Shown: positions 1-11,260 of the stretch, one piece after another | How the letters are laid out: each line of letters begins with the position of its first letter | How positions within the stretch are numbered: position 1 is the first letter of the stretch | NCBI GenBank assembly: GCA_025677815.1 | Contig: JAIXMP010000044.1 | Location: 62,001-126,000 of the forward strand | Direction of reading: 5' to 3' | From: Phascolomyces articulosus | Lineage: Eukaryota > Mucoromycota > Mucoromycetes > Mucorales > Lichtheimiaceae | DNA length: 64,000 nt | Translations under genes and position numbers: made by a program | The notes under the pieces: model-generated | What the model saw: only the letters and a program-made list of their open reading frames with translations | The model's database searches: none | What the model was told of the DNA's origin: nothing

Positions 1-1341
1 AAGATATGCATCGACCAAAATGACAAGGCAGCCAAGCACGCGGAGATTGCGAGAATGCACAAAATATACCAGAATGCTTTTTATACCGTGGCCATGATTC
101 CAGAAATGTCGATTCCTGAAGGATTCGAAGATACCGTAATCACTTGGAAAGATACCTGGGGAACATTAACAGGCGATGATGATGTAGAGAAGCATAGTGT
201 CATGGAAAAGTGTTTGGTCGATATTGGTCAAAGTCAATGGCTCCAAAGACTATGGACTTTAGAAGAAGCAATAATGTCAAAGTACATAGTCTTTGTTGGA
301 AGAAACGCCCATTTATGGAATACATGGCGTGTGTTTGACGCAGGAACCGCTGGTAGTCTTAACATTGATAGCGAGATTTCTAAAACTTTGTATGGATTGC
401 ATAATAATCGGAATAGACGCTCTGCAAATTTCATATTGCGTCATGCTCATGTACGCTCCACAACAAAAGAACATGATCGCGCTTTCGCTTTGGGCAATAT
501 CTTTCACAATCTTATGGACGTCAAAGTGGACTATGGTCTGCCGCTGAACACAGTGCTTCGTAATTTCTACAGTGACCTGATTGAAAAAGACTTAACTGTA
601 CTATGTTTCGGAAAAGCTCGGGATACGTATAAAAGTACAATTCAAGGAATGCATAATCTACCTTCCTGGACTGGTATTGGAGGTGCTCACGTTATTCATG
701 TACTGACATCTAAACTCAAGGACAAAGAAATGCAAGATATTATAAAAATTGATCGACGAATAGAAGTTGATACCGAAAGGGATGACGACAATGACAATGA
801 CAATGACAATAATGAAATACAAAAGCACCGACTCCATCTTAATAACATTAGCTATATTGCAGCAAAGCCTCGCCATTTCCCTTTGGTCAAAGAAGACTTG
901 ACTATACCTTTCAAAAATCCTTATTTTCCAAATGGAGAGGATACGGAATACGAGTTGAAACGTGACCTAGGCACCGAGATTACCCATTATATAACTGAAT
1001 TTGCATCGGACCCAATCCAACATGAAAAAATGGTTCGGCATATGATAGACGCCGTTCCTACTCCTGGACGAAACCACCCAATTACATTTTTGTCCCTGAC
1101 AGAGGAATGCGAAGAATGTTTGATATTGGATCTGCCGTTCTCAATGGGTGGAAAATCTCTCTCCTCTCGAATTTATCCTGTCGTTCGAAAAGTAGAACAA
1201 AATGGACAAGAGGATGATGTTCCTCTATACAAATCGATTGGCATACTTTACTTTCGATGCCGTACTTTTTATTTGTATAGTCGCCCTAAATTTTCCAAAT
1301 TTACAAATGATGTCCAGGAAGGTTCATTTGTCATTGTTTAA
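1..1341 (+). CDS. HET-domain protein, 5'-truncated by window edge
   Basis: The reading frame is open from base 1 (KICIDQNDKAAKH...) to TAA at 1339-1341, so only the 3' part (446 codons) is visible. The start KICIDQND followed by AEIARMHKIYQNA is the core of the HET (heterokaryon incompatibility) domain, and QWLQRLWTLEEAI matches the conserved W-x-QE block further along. Downstream there is a short acidic Asp/Asn tract (about residues 262-276) and a poorly conserved C-terminal half. HET proteins act in fungal non-self recognition and cell death in Ascomycota; their role in early-diverging fungi is not established. No intron is needed in the visible part. The domain call is secure from the motifs; function is inferred from family only. 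Confidence 0.8.
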   Translation, partial: KICIDQNDKAAKHAEIARMHKIYQNAFYTVAMIPEMSIPEGFEDTVITWKDTWGTLTGDDDVEKHSVMEKCLVDIGQSQWLQRLWTLEEAIMSKYIVFVGRNAHLWNTWRVFDAGTAGSLNIDSEISKTLYGLHNNRNRRSANFILRHAHVRSTTKEHDRAFALGNIFHNLMDVKVDYGLPLNTVLRNFYSDLIEKDLTVLCFGKARDTYKSTIQGMHNLPSWTGIGGAHVIHVLTSKLKDKEMQDIIKIDRRIEVDTERDDDNDNDNDNNEIQKHRLHLNNISYIAAKPRHFPLVKEDLTIPFKNPYFPNGEDTEYELKRDLGTEITHYITEFASDPIQHEKMVRHMIDAVPTPGRNHPITFLSLTEECEECLILDLPFSMGGKSLSSRIYPVVRKVEQNGQEDDVPLYKSIGILYFRCRTFYLYSRPKFSKFTNDVQEGSFVIV

Positions 1342-3645
1342 ATTTGATATTGTAAATTTTATAAAACATTATAATTTTGAGTTTTCGTTATATCAATAAA
1401 ATACACCCAGTACTTTTGATTCCATATCCTTTTCAAGTATTTACAATGCTGTTGAATAGTTATTATCAGGAAGCATATTATATCTAATGAAACTGAATAC
1501 AAATCTTAGATGATTGATGCGGGGTAGAAGATAGGATGAAATACAATGGCGTATATTGTATGTATCAGCCGAGATCGAGCTTGTTGATCAGCAAAGTGTA
1601 TCCAATGGATAATCAAGAATAGGCAATGAGTGTAGTCCCTGAAATAGTACATTATAATATGGCACAGCGTCTAATTCATCTTTTATATATCATAAAACTA
1701 TCATCTATAGTTCAGTCAAACCCTAAAATTTCTATTTATTATTAATGATAAGGAATGATCACCATCTTCGCCGCGTGAAAGCGCTGTGTACCTCAGATCG
1801 TTACCATGTACCATATTCCTCAAATAAACAAACATACAAAAAGGTAAGAGAAGCAAAAGGATGTCATTGATAATTCTTTTAATTCAATGGATCTGATTGC
1901 CACGTTTATATTCTAGTTTATAGATATTTTAAGTTTAAATATCTTTTTTTTGTGAGCTTCCGCACCAACAAGCAGTAATCTATATTTCAGCAGACTAATT
2001 ATTACTATGCAAAAACTCTCCACTTTATATGTTTTGCTTGCTACTTAAAGGGAAATGAATTATGATACGAGTGATAATTGTGCTTTACTGATAAAGAGTT
2101 TTGTAAGAAACAAAAGGGTGATAAAAAATTGCCACAATGCACTTTGACGAGGGGAAAGGATGGAGTATATTCTGCGACACAAAATGAAGGCGCATTGAAT
2201 GGATTGTCAAATATAGACAAAGTGTCACAGAGAAGGATTACCCAAGTGTGGATGATCATAGATGGATGACATACCATGATAAAGAATCGAAACACCATGG
2301 ATCATATGAGGATGTGTTGACCAAATTATACACATTATTCAAAGCAGCAAAGAAGGGGTCACAATAGCAAAGACCATGTTTCGACGGCATGACATCACCG
2401 AGGATCATTAAAGAACAATATGCCGTGATGTAAAACAGCATCATAACATGGATAACCAATGGTTATAGACAACACGTCAGAGTAAGAAAAAGAATTACCA
2501 GGCAATTGGATAGTCAAAGATAGATGATATGGCCGAAAAAAAAAAACACGGTAACCAAAAAGAAATTATAAATATATCATAGTGTACTACATGCATAAAA
2601 AAACATATATGAAAAGAACTGCTACAGCATGGATGGCCAAAGTAGATCAGTGTCAAAACAAAAAAAAATAGCATTACAATTACACAAGTAGATTAATGAC
2701 ATGGCGCTATATAACATCAAAAAGAAAGCCAACAACATGGATGATCAAAAAAGATACGTATCATGAATAAAAATCATCTTAACAAGTGTTACAAGAAGAT
2801 GATGGATAGAACGAGCAGGAACCAAAATTCTTATGATGGAAGCTTCATCAACAGGATCAGAACCAAAGTGACACGGGAAACTTGAGCACAAGGGCTAAAA
2901 CCAGAGAACCATGATGGATGGAGAGAGTCTTTCTGCTTTCTTGTCGGGTGGATGGTAAGAAGAGGCAGATGATGATAAAAAAGAAGTAAAAGAAGAATGT
3001 AGGGTGGAGATTTTCGGTTTTTGGGGGCACTTCTTTGACCTCTTTTATGTTGTTTTCGTAGGGGAGAGAAGTTATGTTTCTTTTTTTTGACATCAAGAAA
3101 AAATATTTTGAATCCTTGGTAAAAGTATCAATTTCTATCGGCATAAGAAATGAGTCTTATTTTAAAGAGGCTTTTTTTAAATGAAAAATTCATGCTGGTG
3201 CGTTCATCGCTGTCAGAAAATTAAAAAAAGATATGATGAAAGCAAATGTATGTTAAGTGCTCTGTTCTTATTTTCATTGGATTAGAAATGATAGAGAAGG
3301 GTGAAAAAAAGACTTGGCAAAAAGACAATTCTATGTAGTGAACGATGGAATTTAATGGAAAGATCCATCTTATCATCAGACAGGAAAAGATGTTGTTTAT
3401 AATAAAAAATAATGATAGTATGTTGTCCAGATCTATCATCATATGCACTATTATGCTTATTTTCTGCTAATGTGGATACAGCGAGAAAGAAACTTGTCTA
3501 TTGGTTGGGTCTTTTTTTTCTGTTCCCCTGATACAATAATATAATAACAGAATCGAATAATGACACCTTCCTTATGCTATACATAATAAGATAAGTTGAG
3601 ACATGACACGTAGGAGGAATATGTAAATCCTATGAAACACGGGGT
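1342..3645. other. gene-free AT-rich stretch
   Basis: I see no supported gene here. Short open frames (for example 2078-2269 on +, about 60 codons) lack splice context, family resemblance or a convincing start. The stretch contains several purine-rich segments and loosely repeated CATGGAT-like words between about 2270 and 2910, but no clear periodicity. Confidence 0.5.
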
Positions 3646-4458
3646 CTACGTCCTGAATTCACTTTCGCGAGCGAATGCATTTTAGAGCATTCAAATGTTT
3701 TTCAACGCCCGCAAATGGTTTTTTTTTGCATTCAAATGGTTTTTTTCACATTCAAATGTGGTTCCCAGCATTTGAATGCTCTTTTTTGCATTCAAAATTC
3801 TCTTTTTGCATTCAAACCTTATTTTTTGCATTCAAACTTTTCTTTTTACATTCAAACCTTTCTTTTTACATACAAATCTTTTTCACAGCCTTTATATACA
3901 TATATAAACTATTTAATATACATTATTATCCTTTACTTGGCCGGTAGGAAAATTCGGAACCACATGAACCAAACGTGCTATATAAAGTACTGACAATATA
4001 GCCTTGCGTGGTTTGTTTGTTTTAATTTTTTTATACAGTCAAACTGTTATAAAATATTCTTGAGATGGTGTTATGAAGAGAAAGTAAACAATCTGTTGAA
4101 GCGACTTGGTTTCTGAAAATTTTCAAGAGGTAAGAAAGGTAATGGAAGCTTTATTATTATAATACTGAAAAAATGTATGATAAGAGTTAAAATATATATG
4201 TTGTGCTTAAATGGTTAATAAATGTATATAAAGGCTGTGAAAAAGATTTGTATGTAAAAAGAAAGGTTTGAATGTAAAAAGAAAAGTTTGAATGCAAAAA
4301 ATAAGGTTTGAATGCAAAAAAGAGCATTCAAATGCTGGGAACCACATTTGAATGTGAAAAAAACCATTTGAATGCAAAAAAAAAACCATTTGCGGGCGTT
4401 GAAAAACATTTGAATGCTCTAAAATGGATTCGCTCGCGAAAGTGAATTCAGGACGTAG
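3646..4458. repeat. fold-back (inverted-repeat) element, about 813 bp
   Basis: Two arms of about 250-270 bp (3646-3915 and 4205-4458) are nearly perfect reverse complements around an unrelated AT-rich centre of about 290 bp. The outer ends read CTACGTCCTGAATTCAC on the left and its complement on the right. Each arm contains a run of short words built on GCATTCAAA separated by T-rich spacers. The left arm has one extra 20-bp unit (about 3796-3815) absent from the right arm, so the arms changed by slippage after pairing. There is no open frame resembling a transposase, and I could not see a clear target-site duplication. It looks like a non-autonomous fold-back/MITE-type element, and its transcript would fold into a long hairpin. 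Confidence 0.8.
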
Positions 4459-5346
4459 AAGAATAAATTAACTAAAATGCCTGTCGCTTGCACCACTACT
4501 AAACGTTGGTATGTCAATGTTGTTCCAAAAAGGAAATTGCTATATATTTCTGCATTTCGCCACATCATTTTGCATTATTTGCTAATAATACTGTATGTTT
4601 ATACAGATATTATTCCCATTTATCACAGAGAACTAAAGCTGCTCTTATCAATAAGTGTAACATCATCTGAAGTAATGCATTTTTTTTATCTGCCCTGCTT
4701 TTTCAATTACTAAAAAAAGTATCTTACTTTAAATCCTATCTGTTCATTCACCATTCATATTTTGAGAATCTATTCAATAACTTTTATTATCCGGATATTA
4801 CACTGTATACATGGATTGCGAAATAAAAAATTGAAAGAGTGACATCGCAAGTAGTAGAAAGGTTTTGAAGAAAGTAAAATTTTTTGGTATATTTCAAATG
4901 ACTTTCACCTTATTCGAGATCAATTCTCATGAAGAAAAATCCGATATGTTGTGTCGCAACCACCACATTGCATATTACATCGAATCCCTACGCGTTTATA
5001 TTGCACCGCTTGTGAGGATGCATTTTCTTTTTATGGAGCCAGGAAGAATATATTGTATTTGACGCACCATATAGCTGGGTGAGATGTAGCAACAGAATTT
5101 ACAAGCCCACTTCAGCGTGGGCTTGACATTGGCCAAAAAATGTATGTATTCCCGCACTTTAACATGAGAATTTTATTCGCTAGGTCTTCCTTTCGCCATA
5201 GTCGCACCATACAAGTGGGGTCTTTTTATATGTAGTTAAAACGGTCAGGAGATGTGGGTATAAAATAAATTTTTGTACCAGCTAATACAATAAAAAATGG
5301 AGGGTGTACCGAAATATTCTGGTCGAGCTAAATTATTGACTATATA
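4459..5346. other. intergenic, no gene seen; small perfect hairpin at 5103-5124
   Basis: No supported gene. A perfect 8-bp stem (AAGCCCAC / GTGGGCTT) with a 6-nt loop lies at 5103-5124. It stands out against the AT-rich background but has no T-run or flanking gene that would explain it. Confidence 0.4.
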
Positions 5347-6401
5347 TTAAGGGTTGTTAAATCCCAGTTGCGTATTATTTTTCTTTTGCTTCTCCTTGTG
5401 GTTTTTCAGGGCTGTATCAGCTGAACTGACAGTATCATCATAGGTAGTGGAATCTGCACCATCATGTGTGTTACTTATAAGTCTTCTCTCAAGGTATATA
5501 TCCAATCTCACCACCAAGTCAAAAATCCAGTTGCCAAAGATGATGTCCTTGGCAATGATTATAATAAATTATAAAAACAGTAAGTACAGTCTATTTTAAT
5601 AATATTGGATCAAGTACACACATTTAGTTGGATATCGAAAGAAGAAAATCTTGATCAATTTCAAAAAAAAAACACATGAGCAAAGACAGCTTCGACTCCA
5701 ACTTACCCATTTTATCAAAATCATCTTTACTTGGACTACAATTCTACAGGTATATAATGATTGTATATTGTATGACAATACTTGTACTTTTTTTTATTAT
5801 TATTATTTCAAAAGATTGGTGAGCTTGCCTTACCAGTTAGACTATACTATACCAACTAAAATCTCCCTAGTATGGTCTCTCATTTTTGGTCACTTAGGAT
5901 ACGGACGCATGATCTTCTAAACTTGTTGAGTGAACTGAAATTAAAGGCCTATAAAACATGCCTGGAGTTAAAAAAATTCTCAGGTTGTTTTATCAAATAT
6001 TATTAATTACGTTGTTTATGAGTACTTGCACTTGCATGAAGAACCCACACCGGCTAGGAGCGACTAAAGATAAACAAATGAATGTCAGTTGTGTTGAATG
6101 GTAAAAGATACCACCTATTCCTACTTTTTATTCAATTCAAAATGAGAAAAAATAAAACTTACTATACGAGACGGTAGCCAAACGCCAGCAACGCATCCCG
6201 TCGAAACAGACATGCTCGATTTAAAGCTAACCCATGGACGCTCCCTTTATCATAATAGATTTTTTTCTTTTTAGTAAAGTATAACTTTCTTCACAACCAT
6301 TAGAATAATTCACTTTCTTTTGTAATACTTTCAGAACTTACCAAAGTAGAGTTATTAGGAATGCCAAAGATGAAGAAAAAATGAAAACGTTCTATTCTTG
6401 T
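5347..6401 (-). pseudogene. decayed or unrecognised multi-exon gene (remnant)
   Basis: Several minus-strand pieces look coding and have splice signals. One runs from about 6401 to 6342 (ends FGIPNNSTL, donor GTAAGT). The next, 6266-6163, is in matching phase and reads KKIYYDKGSVHGLALNRAC...FGYRLVY before another donor. The last, 5547-5347, follows an AG acceptor and stays open for 66 codons (NWIFDLVVRLDIYLERR... ending NNP) to a stop. Between 5550 and 6160 I could not join the frames without meeting stops (for example in a piece near 5830-5900). I do not recognise the family. It is either a pseudogene or a gene whose middle exons I could not resolve. Confidence 0.3.
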
Positions 6402-7218
6402 GATGTTTTATATTATATTTGATTTGTTGATATTCTCACTACTACAGACACCGTATTATTAGAAATCAGTGATCATTGTGATTCAACATAGAAAAGAATA
6501 TTGATGCAAATATAGAAAAACTATATTTTTTATGATTATATATAAGAGAATAATATGAGAGAAAGAGATTCATTTGGATGGATTTTATATATAAATACAC
6601 TACGAATAATTCGAAAGCATGATATAGGAAATGGGAGAGAACAGTAGACATGCGTCGATTGTTGACACATCCAAATCAAAGTCATCAACTTATATATAAA
6701 TTAACGTAGTTATTTGAGAACAAATTTCGATTATGTTACGCACATGTATTATTGTATCTATAAACCGCAATGATATAGAAATCTTTTAACGGTTTTAATC
6801 AATAAACTGTTATTAGGCAGCACATTATTACGAATGTAATCTTATGCCATTTTAAAAAACACTATTATCCTCTGCCATAGGTTGGTTTTATTTGCATTAT
6901 TCCACATTTGAGACAAATTATAGGTCTTGTCGTAATTATCCTTTATAGATATTTGGACGGAAGGATGAGGATCATTTTTAGATTTGTTTTTCCAGCCAAA
7001 TTAAAGCTGATCAGGACTTCTAAAATATCATGCCGCATTTTAATCAATTTTTTCACTGTGCGGAATTAACAAAAGCATCCTTTTTTAGAACGACATTGAT
7101 TTTGGGAAACCTCGTAAACATCAGTCTATTGTATTCCCTTTGTTTGTGTTCTCTTGTTTATTCAACTCATTCGTCCCCATTAATAACTCAAAGTGTGTCT
7201 TGATTTTTTGATTTTAAG
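6402..7218. other. intergenic, no gene seen
   Basis: AT-rich sequence without a supported coding region. It presumably contains upstream material of the orphan exon at 7219, but no earlier exon in a compatible frame could be recognised. Confidence 0.4.
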
Positions 7219-7391
7219 GCAGCCAACCTGATCATTATTGGGGTCAAGGACGAACTGGCATGTCTTTGTGGAAGCAAAATTTATATAGGTCATCAGAAAG
7301 TTTTAGTGATGAAAGAGGAACGATTCTGCCAAAGGTAAAAACAGGATCAGATCTTCCAATTATTGGAAAAGCACTGAATAAAAAAAAATAG
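7219..7391 (+). pseudogene. orphan C-terminal exon, protein unknown
   Basis: After an intron-like end (TTTTGATTTTAAG) the frame opens as GSQPDHYWGQGRTGMSLW and continues in protein-like composition (NLYRSSESFSDERG, KTGSDLPIIGKAL) to TAG at 7389-7391, 57 codons. A TAA lies in frame directly upstream, so this sequence can only be used as a spliced last exon. No partner exon is recognisable in the preceding kilobase. It is therefore probably the surviving 3' end of a decayed gene, or the last exon of a gene with a long intron. Family not recognised. Confidence 0.4.
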
Positions 7392-7992
7392 AAAAAGAGA
7401 AATAAAGAGTCTTTTCGCATATCGATGAATAAATAGGATTTGAAAATTTGGTTGTCTTGAGTTTCATTATGCTTGGGATAAATGATGATCAAATATTATT
7501 TCAACACCTTGACAACAGGATACTCTATTGTTCTTTTTTTTTTATCATTGTCGACCTTTTATAAATATGGTAACAGATCAAACAATGAACTATGAAATGA
7601 ATTCTAACTTTTTTTTCTTGATTTAATTATTTTAATACAAAAATCGATGACAAGAAGAAGGTCCAAAAAAGGAAAGACATGGATTATAATGATCAATTGT
7701 AAATTATAATTAATTTGTTTGATGCAATCACTGGTATTATGTTTCACCACTTCATTCCAGCACAAATAACATGATAAACTTGGTAATCTACAAAGTTAGA
7801 GTAAATTACCTGGTTTTTACATATGACTTTCTTGAAATGTAAAAAGTCATAAACAGTTGTTAGTGTTTTCATTAGAAATTAAACACTAATATTTAAAGAA
7901 AATAAATAAGATCATATTTCTCTCTCTCTTTTTTTTTGATTCATACATTCCAAACATCCTTCATTTTTATAAATATATTTAGTTCTTGATCC
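7392..7992. other. intergenic / promoter region of the VC0807-like gene
   Basis: No gene. The last 80 bases before the ATG at 7993 are pyrimidine-rich (CTCTCTCTC then a T-run at about 7920-7937), as is common upstream of fungal start sites. Confidence 0.4.
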
Positions 7993-8850
7993 ATGAAACC
8001 CATAAAAGTGTATAATGGTCCAAAAAGTACAAGTCAAGAAGAACTACAACCCAAACCAAAACCAAATCGATTGATGCGTTTATTTAAAAATGAACATTTC
8101 CAAAGTGTCATGTTATTGGTTTTGATTGACTTAGCAATCCCATTGGCTATTTATTATAGCTTCCGTACCTTTACTACTGAAGTGATTGCCTTGATTGTTT
8201 CCGGTATTCCACCATGTATTCGTGCAATTTTTATTTTTATCAAGGAACGACGGGTCGAAATCATTAGTTGTATCGTCGTCCTTTCATTTGTGATTCCTGG
8301 TGCACTAGCAGCAATTAATGGTGACGTTCGTATCGCTCTTTTACAAGATTCGATCGTAACTGCTGTGATTGGTCTCATGTTTTTTCTTACTATGATTCCT
8401 TTACGTACGAAATGGGTTTCTATTTATCCTATGACACACATGGCTGGTCAACAAATGGTCGTTGCTTTGGCGCCTTTGAAATGGATGGATCAAAATGGTG
8501 AGCAACAAGAAATGAAGGTACCTGATTTTGTATGGAAAAATATGCGTGTTTATCGTGTCGGAAGTTATACATTAACATTAATGTGGGGTGTCGGTTTGGT
8601 GGCTATTTTCGGTGCTCGTGCTGCCATGATTTATAAAAATGTTCCTCCAGAAAAAATTGTCGGTATTGGTACAGCCATATCGGCAGCTGTAAATGCATCT
8701 ATGGCAGTGATTAGCGCCGTTTCTTTTGTTTTGTTCCGTAGAAAGTATCGAAAGTTTGTCAAAGAATGGAGAGAAACAAATGGTTATTCTCCTCCAGAAG
8801 ATGAAAACAGAGATGATACTGATAATGATAGTAGAAGAACGGCTGCTTAA
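7993..8850 (+). CDS. VC0807-like integral membrane protein, copy 1 (intronless)
   Basis: An uninterrupted 285-codon frame. After a polar N-terminus (about 35 residues) there are six or seven hydrophobic segments, with the conserved block IYYSFRTFTTEVIALIVSG, then PP-x-IRAIFIFIKERR and LLQDSIVTAVIGL. This layout resembles the bacterial VC0807 family (distant relatives of intracellular septation protein A), whose function is unknown. The C-terminal tail after the last membrane segment is short, charged and acidic. A close paralogue lies at 18290-19123 on the other strand. Both copies lack introns although neighbouring genes have up to ten. Membrane location is clear; the family name rests on pattern resemblance and the function is unknown. 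Confidence 0.8.
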   Translation: MKPIKVYNGPKSTSQEELQPKPKPNRLMRLFKNEHFQSVMLLVLIDLAIPLAIYYSFRTFTTEVIALIVSGIPPCIRAIFIFIKERRVEIISCIVVLSFVIPGALAAINGDVRIALLQDSIVTAVIGLMFFLTMIPLRTKWVSIYPMTHMAGQQMVVALAPLKWMDQNGEQQEMKVPDFVWKNMRVYRVGSYTLTLMWGVGLVAIFGARAAMIYKNVPPEKIVGIGTAISAAVNASMAVISAVSFVLFRRKYRKFVKEWRETNGYSPPEDENRDDTDNDSRRTAA

Positions 8851-9412
8851 AAAAATACATTTATATAAATACCCTTCTTTAAGAGTGCTCTTCTATCTTA
8901 CCAGTTTTTACTTTCTATGGCTCATCCATTTCGTTTCAAATATATGTATTTAAATTATTTTTATTTTTGTAAATATATTATATAATATATGCCCATTATT
9001 CTTATTAAATATGTACACTACGCATAATATATATAGCTATTATAGTACTACCTTTTTATATATTATGTGTTGAATAAACAAAAGGGAATGAAATTTCTTA
9101 ACATTGATCTACGTACTTGTATATTTTATATATGAAAATCATCATTTGATCTGAAGTGTAGTGTTACAATTAATCAAGTAAGGTTTGACTTATTTCAACT
9201 CATTTGGTAAGAACTTCGGTACTAATTTATCTCGGCAGTTTTGTAGTACATAATTAGAAAAATTGTGTATTTTCAAGCCACATCATCCTCTCACGCCAAT
9301 ATCCTATTTCATCTTTCATGTTATTTTCGCACCTTATCAGCCAACCTTTTGTTTTGTATCACCCTTGATTCTTAGAGGATCAGCAAAGAGATGATATATA
9401 GTGTTTCCAAGA

Positions 9413-9520
9413 AGTAATGTCCCAATCTTTAAAAATCAATGTCGTATATTGATAAAAATTTATGTCACATGTTTCAAAATTAATGCCACTTTGCCAAGAA
9501 ATGTCGCATTTAATAAAAAG
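9413..9520. repeat. degenerate minisatellite, about 18-24 bp unit
   Basis: Five consecutive units begin with ATGTC or ATGCC, continue CA or GT, and end in an A-rich stretch of three to five A. Unit length varies between 18 and 24 bases. The pattern is visible by eye but imperfect. Confidence 0.4.
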
Positions 9521-10094
9521 GCACTCTGGAAAATATATATACTATAGAAAAGGAGCACTTTTCTTTTCTCTTTTTTCTTTACAATCAAAACTATAAGAGA
9601 AAACAAGTCCATTAAGTTCTTCTCTTTTAAGATTACACAGTATTGTGTTTATTTTGCATGGTTGAACAACAACAATTTAGCAAAAGAATAGCATAGTTTA
9701 AGAGTACAGTCAATTACTGAAAAACGAAGAAAGATATATTTCAATACAGGAAATTAGTTGGGTGTTTTACAAGATGTTTTTTGACAGAAGAGTTTTTCTG
9801 TAGTACATACAGGAAAGCAGATTTAACAGAGAGAGAAGTAAAATAATGAAAAGTACGAATAAAGTGTAGTTGCTGTAATGATGTTAGTAAAATGAATTAT
9901 TTGAAGAAATCGTTACTATATTTCACGCATCTGAAAAACAAAGCTAATCTCATTCCCAAGCTGCGTTATTGATAACTATGTGTTGCGCATGATTATATAC
10001 TTTGTAGAAAATGGTCTATCTTGTCGATAATGTTTGATAGCTTTTATTTATACCATTCTTGAATTAATGGGTGTATTGGAATATACATAATTTA

Positions 10095-10096
<2 letters not shown>

Positions 10097-10133
<37 letters not shown>
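10097..10133. repeat. (AT)n microsatellite
   Basis: Thirty-seven bases of uninterrupted AT dinucleotide repeat. Confidence 0.95.
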
Positions 10134-10136
<3 letters not shown>

Positions 10137-11148
10137 ATGAATAATTAGAAATTAGTGCGCCGGCTATAGGATTGAAGGTTCTCTTCTGTTGAAAGAAAAA
10201 ATGTTTCAATTGAGACCAATCGCACTTTGATTTTAAAGTTTATTTTAGGAAAATAGGCTTAGCCCTTCAATTTTATATAAAAACAAGGTTGATTATGGAC
10301 TTAGAATAGTCAGTATTACACAAAGATATGTTAAATCTGCCGAGTAGATCCAAAAATTTTTCAAAAAGATAGGATCTACCTATCTATTCAAATCGTTTCT
10401 GGATAGATGTATTATTATCCTCAAAAACAAAAGGGAAAAGAAATAGGTGTACACATGATTAATGAAAGCTTAGTAAATCTTTGCCTACACTGAATATTTC
10501 CTTATTTGTTCATATCTTTATACCAACCACATGTTAATCAGGCCCACTATACGGGATTACCATGTTGTATATCGCACTCCCCACACTTTTTGTTGACGGA
10601 CAACGAATTGCTCTTTATATAAATTTTCTCTCGCAAAGATACGATTTTTTTTTGATAAATAAGGTATTTTTTTCATAATAAGGTTATTGTACTTATCAAA
10701 GGATCTATAGATGGTTTCTTTTTTAATCTTGGAATACAATATTCTTGATATACGCGCTCATTATAGTTTAGCTTAGATTTGTTACGACCCCATACATAGC
10801 TATGAGTCGCAACAAGTAAAATAAAAATTATTTCATATAGTCATGGTTATAATACAGATCTACTAATTATCGAGCAAAATTCATTACATGATGTTATACT
10901 TTATCCCATATTTACATGTAACCATGTTCATATCATTTCATCTTTTTATTTATTTACTTATTTTTTGCATAAATGAAAGCGTTTTGACGAAAACCCATTG
11001 GATTTAACTGTATTAGGGTATTTTTGACATGACGGAAGTCCGCACCAAATCACCATAATAAATCCGGCAAAGGGTCATTCCGATTAAATGCATTGATCGG
11101 CGAGAAGCCGGCTAACCGTTTAAGAGGTTTTTTTTTTCATAAAAAAGG

Positions 11149-11225
11149 TATATAAATACGAACTTCTTGAAAGTTTTGTTTATTATCTACCTGCAGCTAC
11201 GTTTCTTTCTTTGCATACAAAGAAA
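11149..11225 (+). promoter_or_regulatory. TATA box and 5'-leader hairpin of the small gene at 11261
   Basis: A strong TATATAAATA lies at 11149-11158, about 100 bases before the ATG. Just after it is a heat-shock-element-like TTCTTGAA word at about 11164. A perfect 8-bp stem TTTCTTTG / CAAAGAAA with loop CATA (11206-11225) would lie in the leader. Whether either element is used is not shown by sequence alone. Confidence 0.5.
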
Positions 11226-11260
11226 TAAATACAGCACCACGTTTTTATATAACATACACA

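Larger units (their letters stand above)
8851..11148. other. gene-free stretch of 2.3 kb with simple repeats
   Basis: No supported gene on either strand. It contains a degenerate minisatellite (about 9413-9520), an AT dinucleotide tract (10097-10133) and a short inverted repeat GTAGATCC/GGATCTAC at about 10344-10379. Open frames here are short, hydrophobic or AT-driven and have no start or splice context. Confidence 0.4.

Noticed and set aside
3675..3993. Open frames of 60-92 codons (HSNGFF and FCIQ type repeats) inside the fold-back arms, on both strands
   Set aside because: They are translations of the GCATTCAAA repeat in different frames and mirror each other between arms; no independent coding evidence.
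5830..5905. tRNA-like segment on the minus strand (A-box-like TTAGTTGGTATAGTATAG)
   Set aside because: No B-box (GGTTCGAAT-type) follows, the acceptor ends do not pair, and no anticodon arm can be drawn with confidence.
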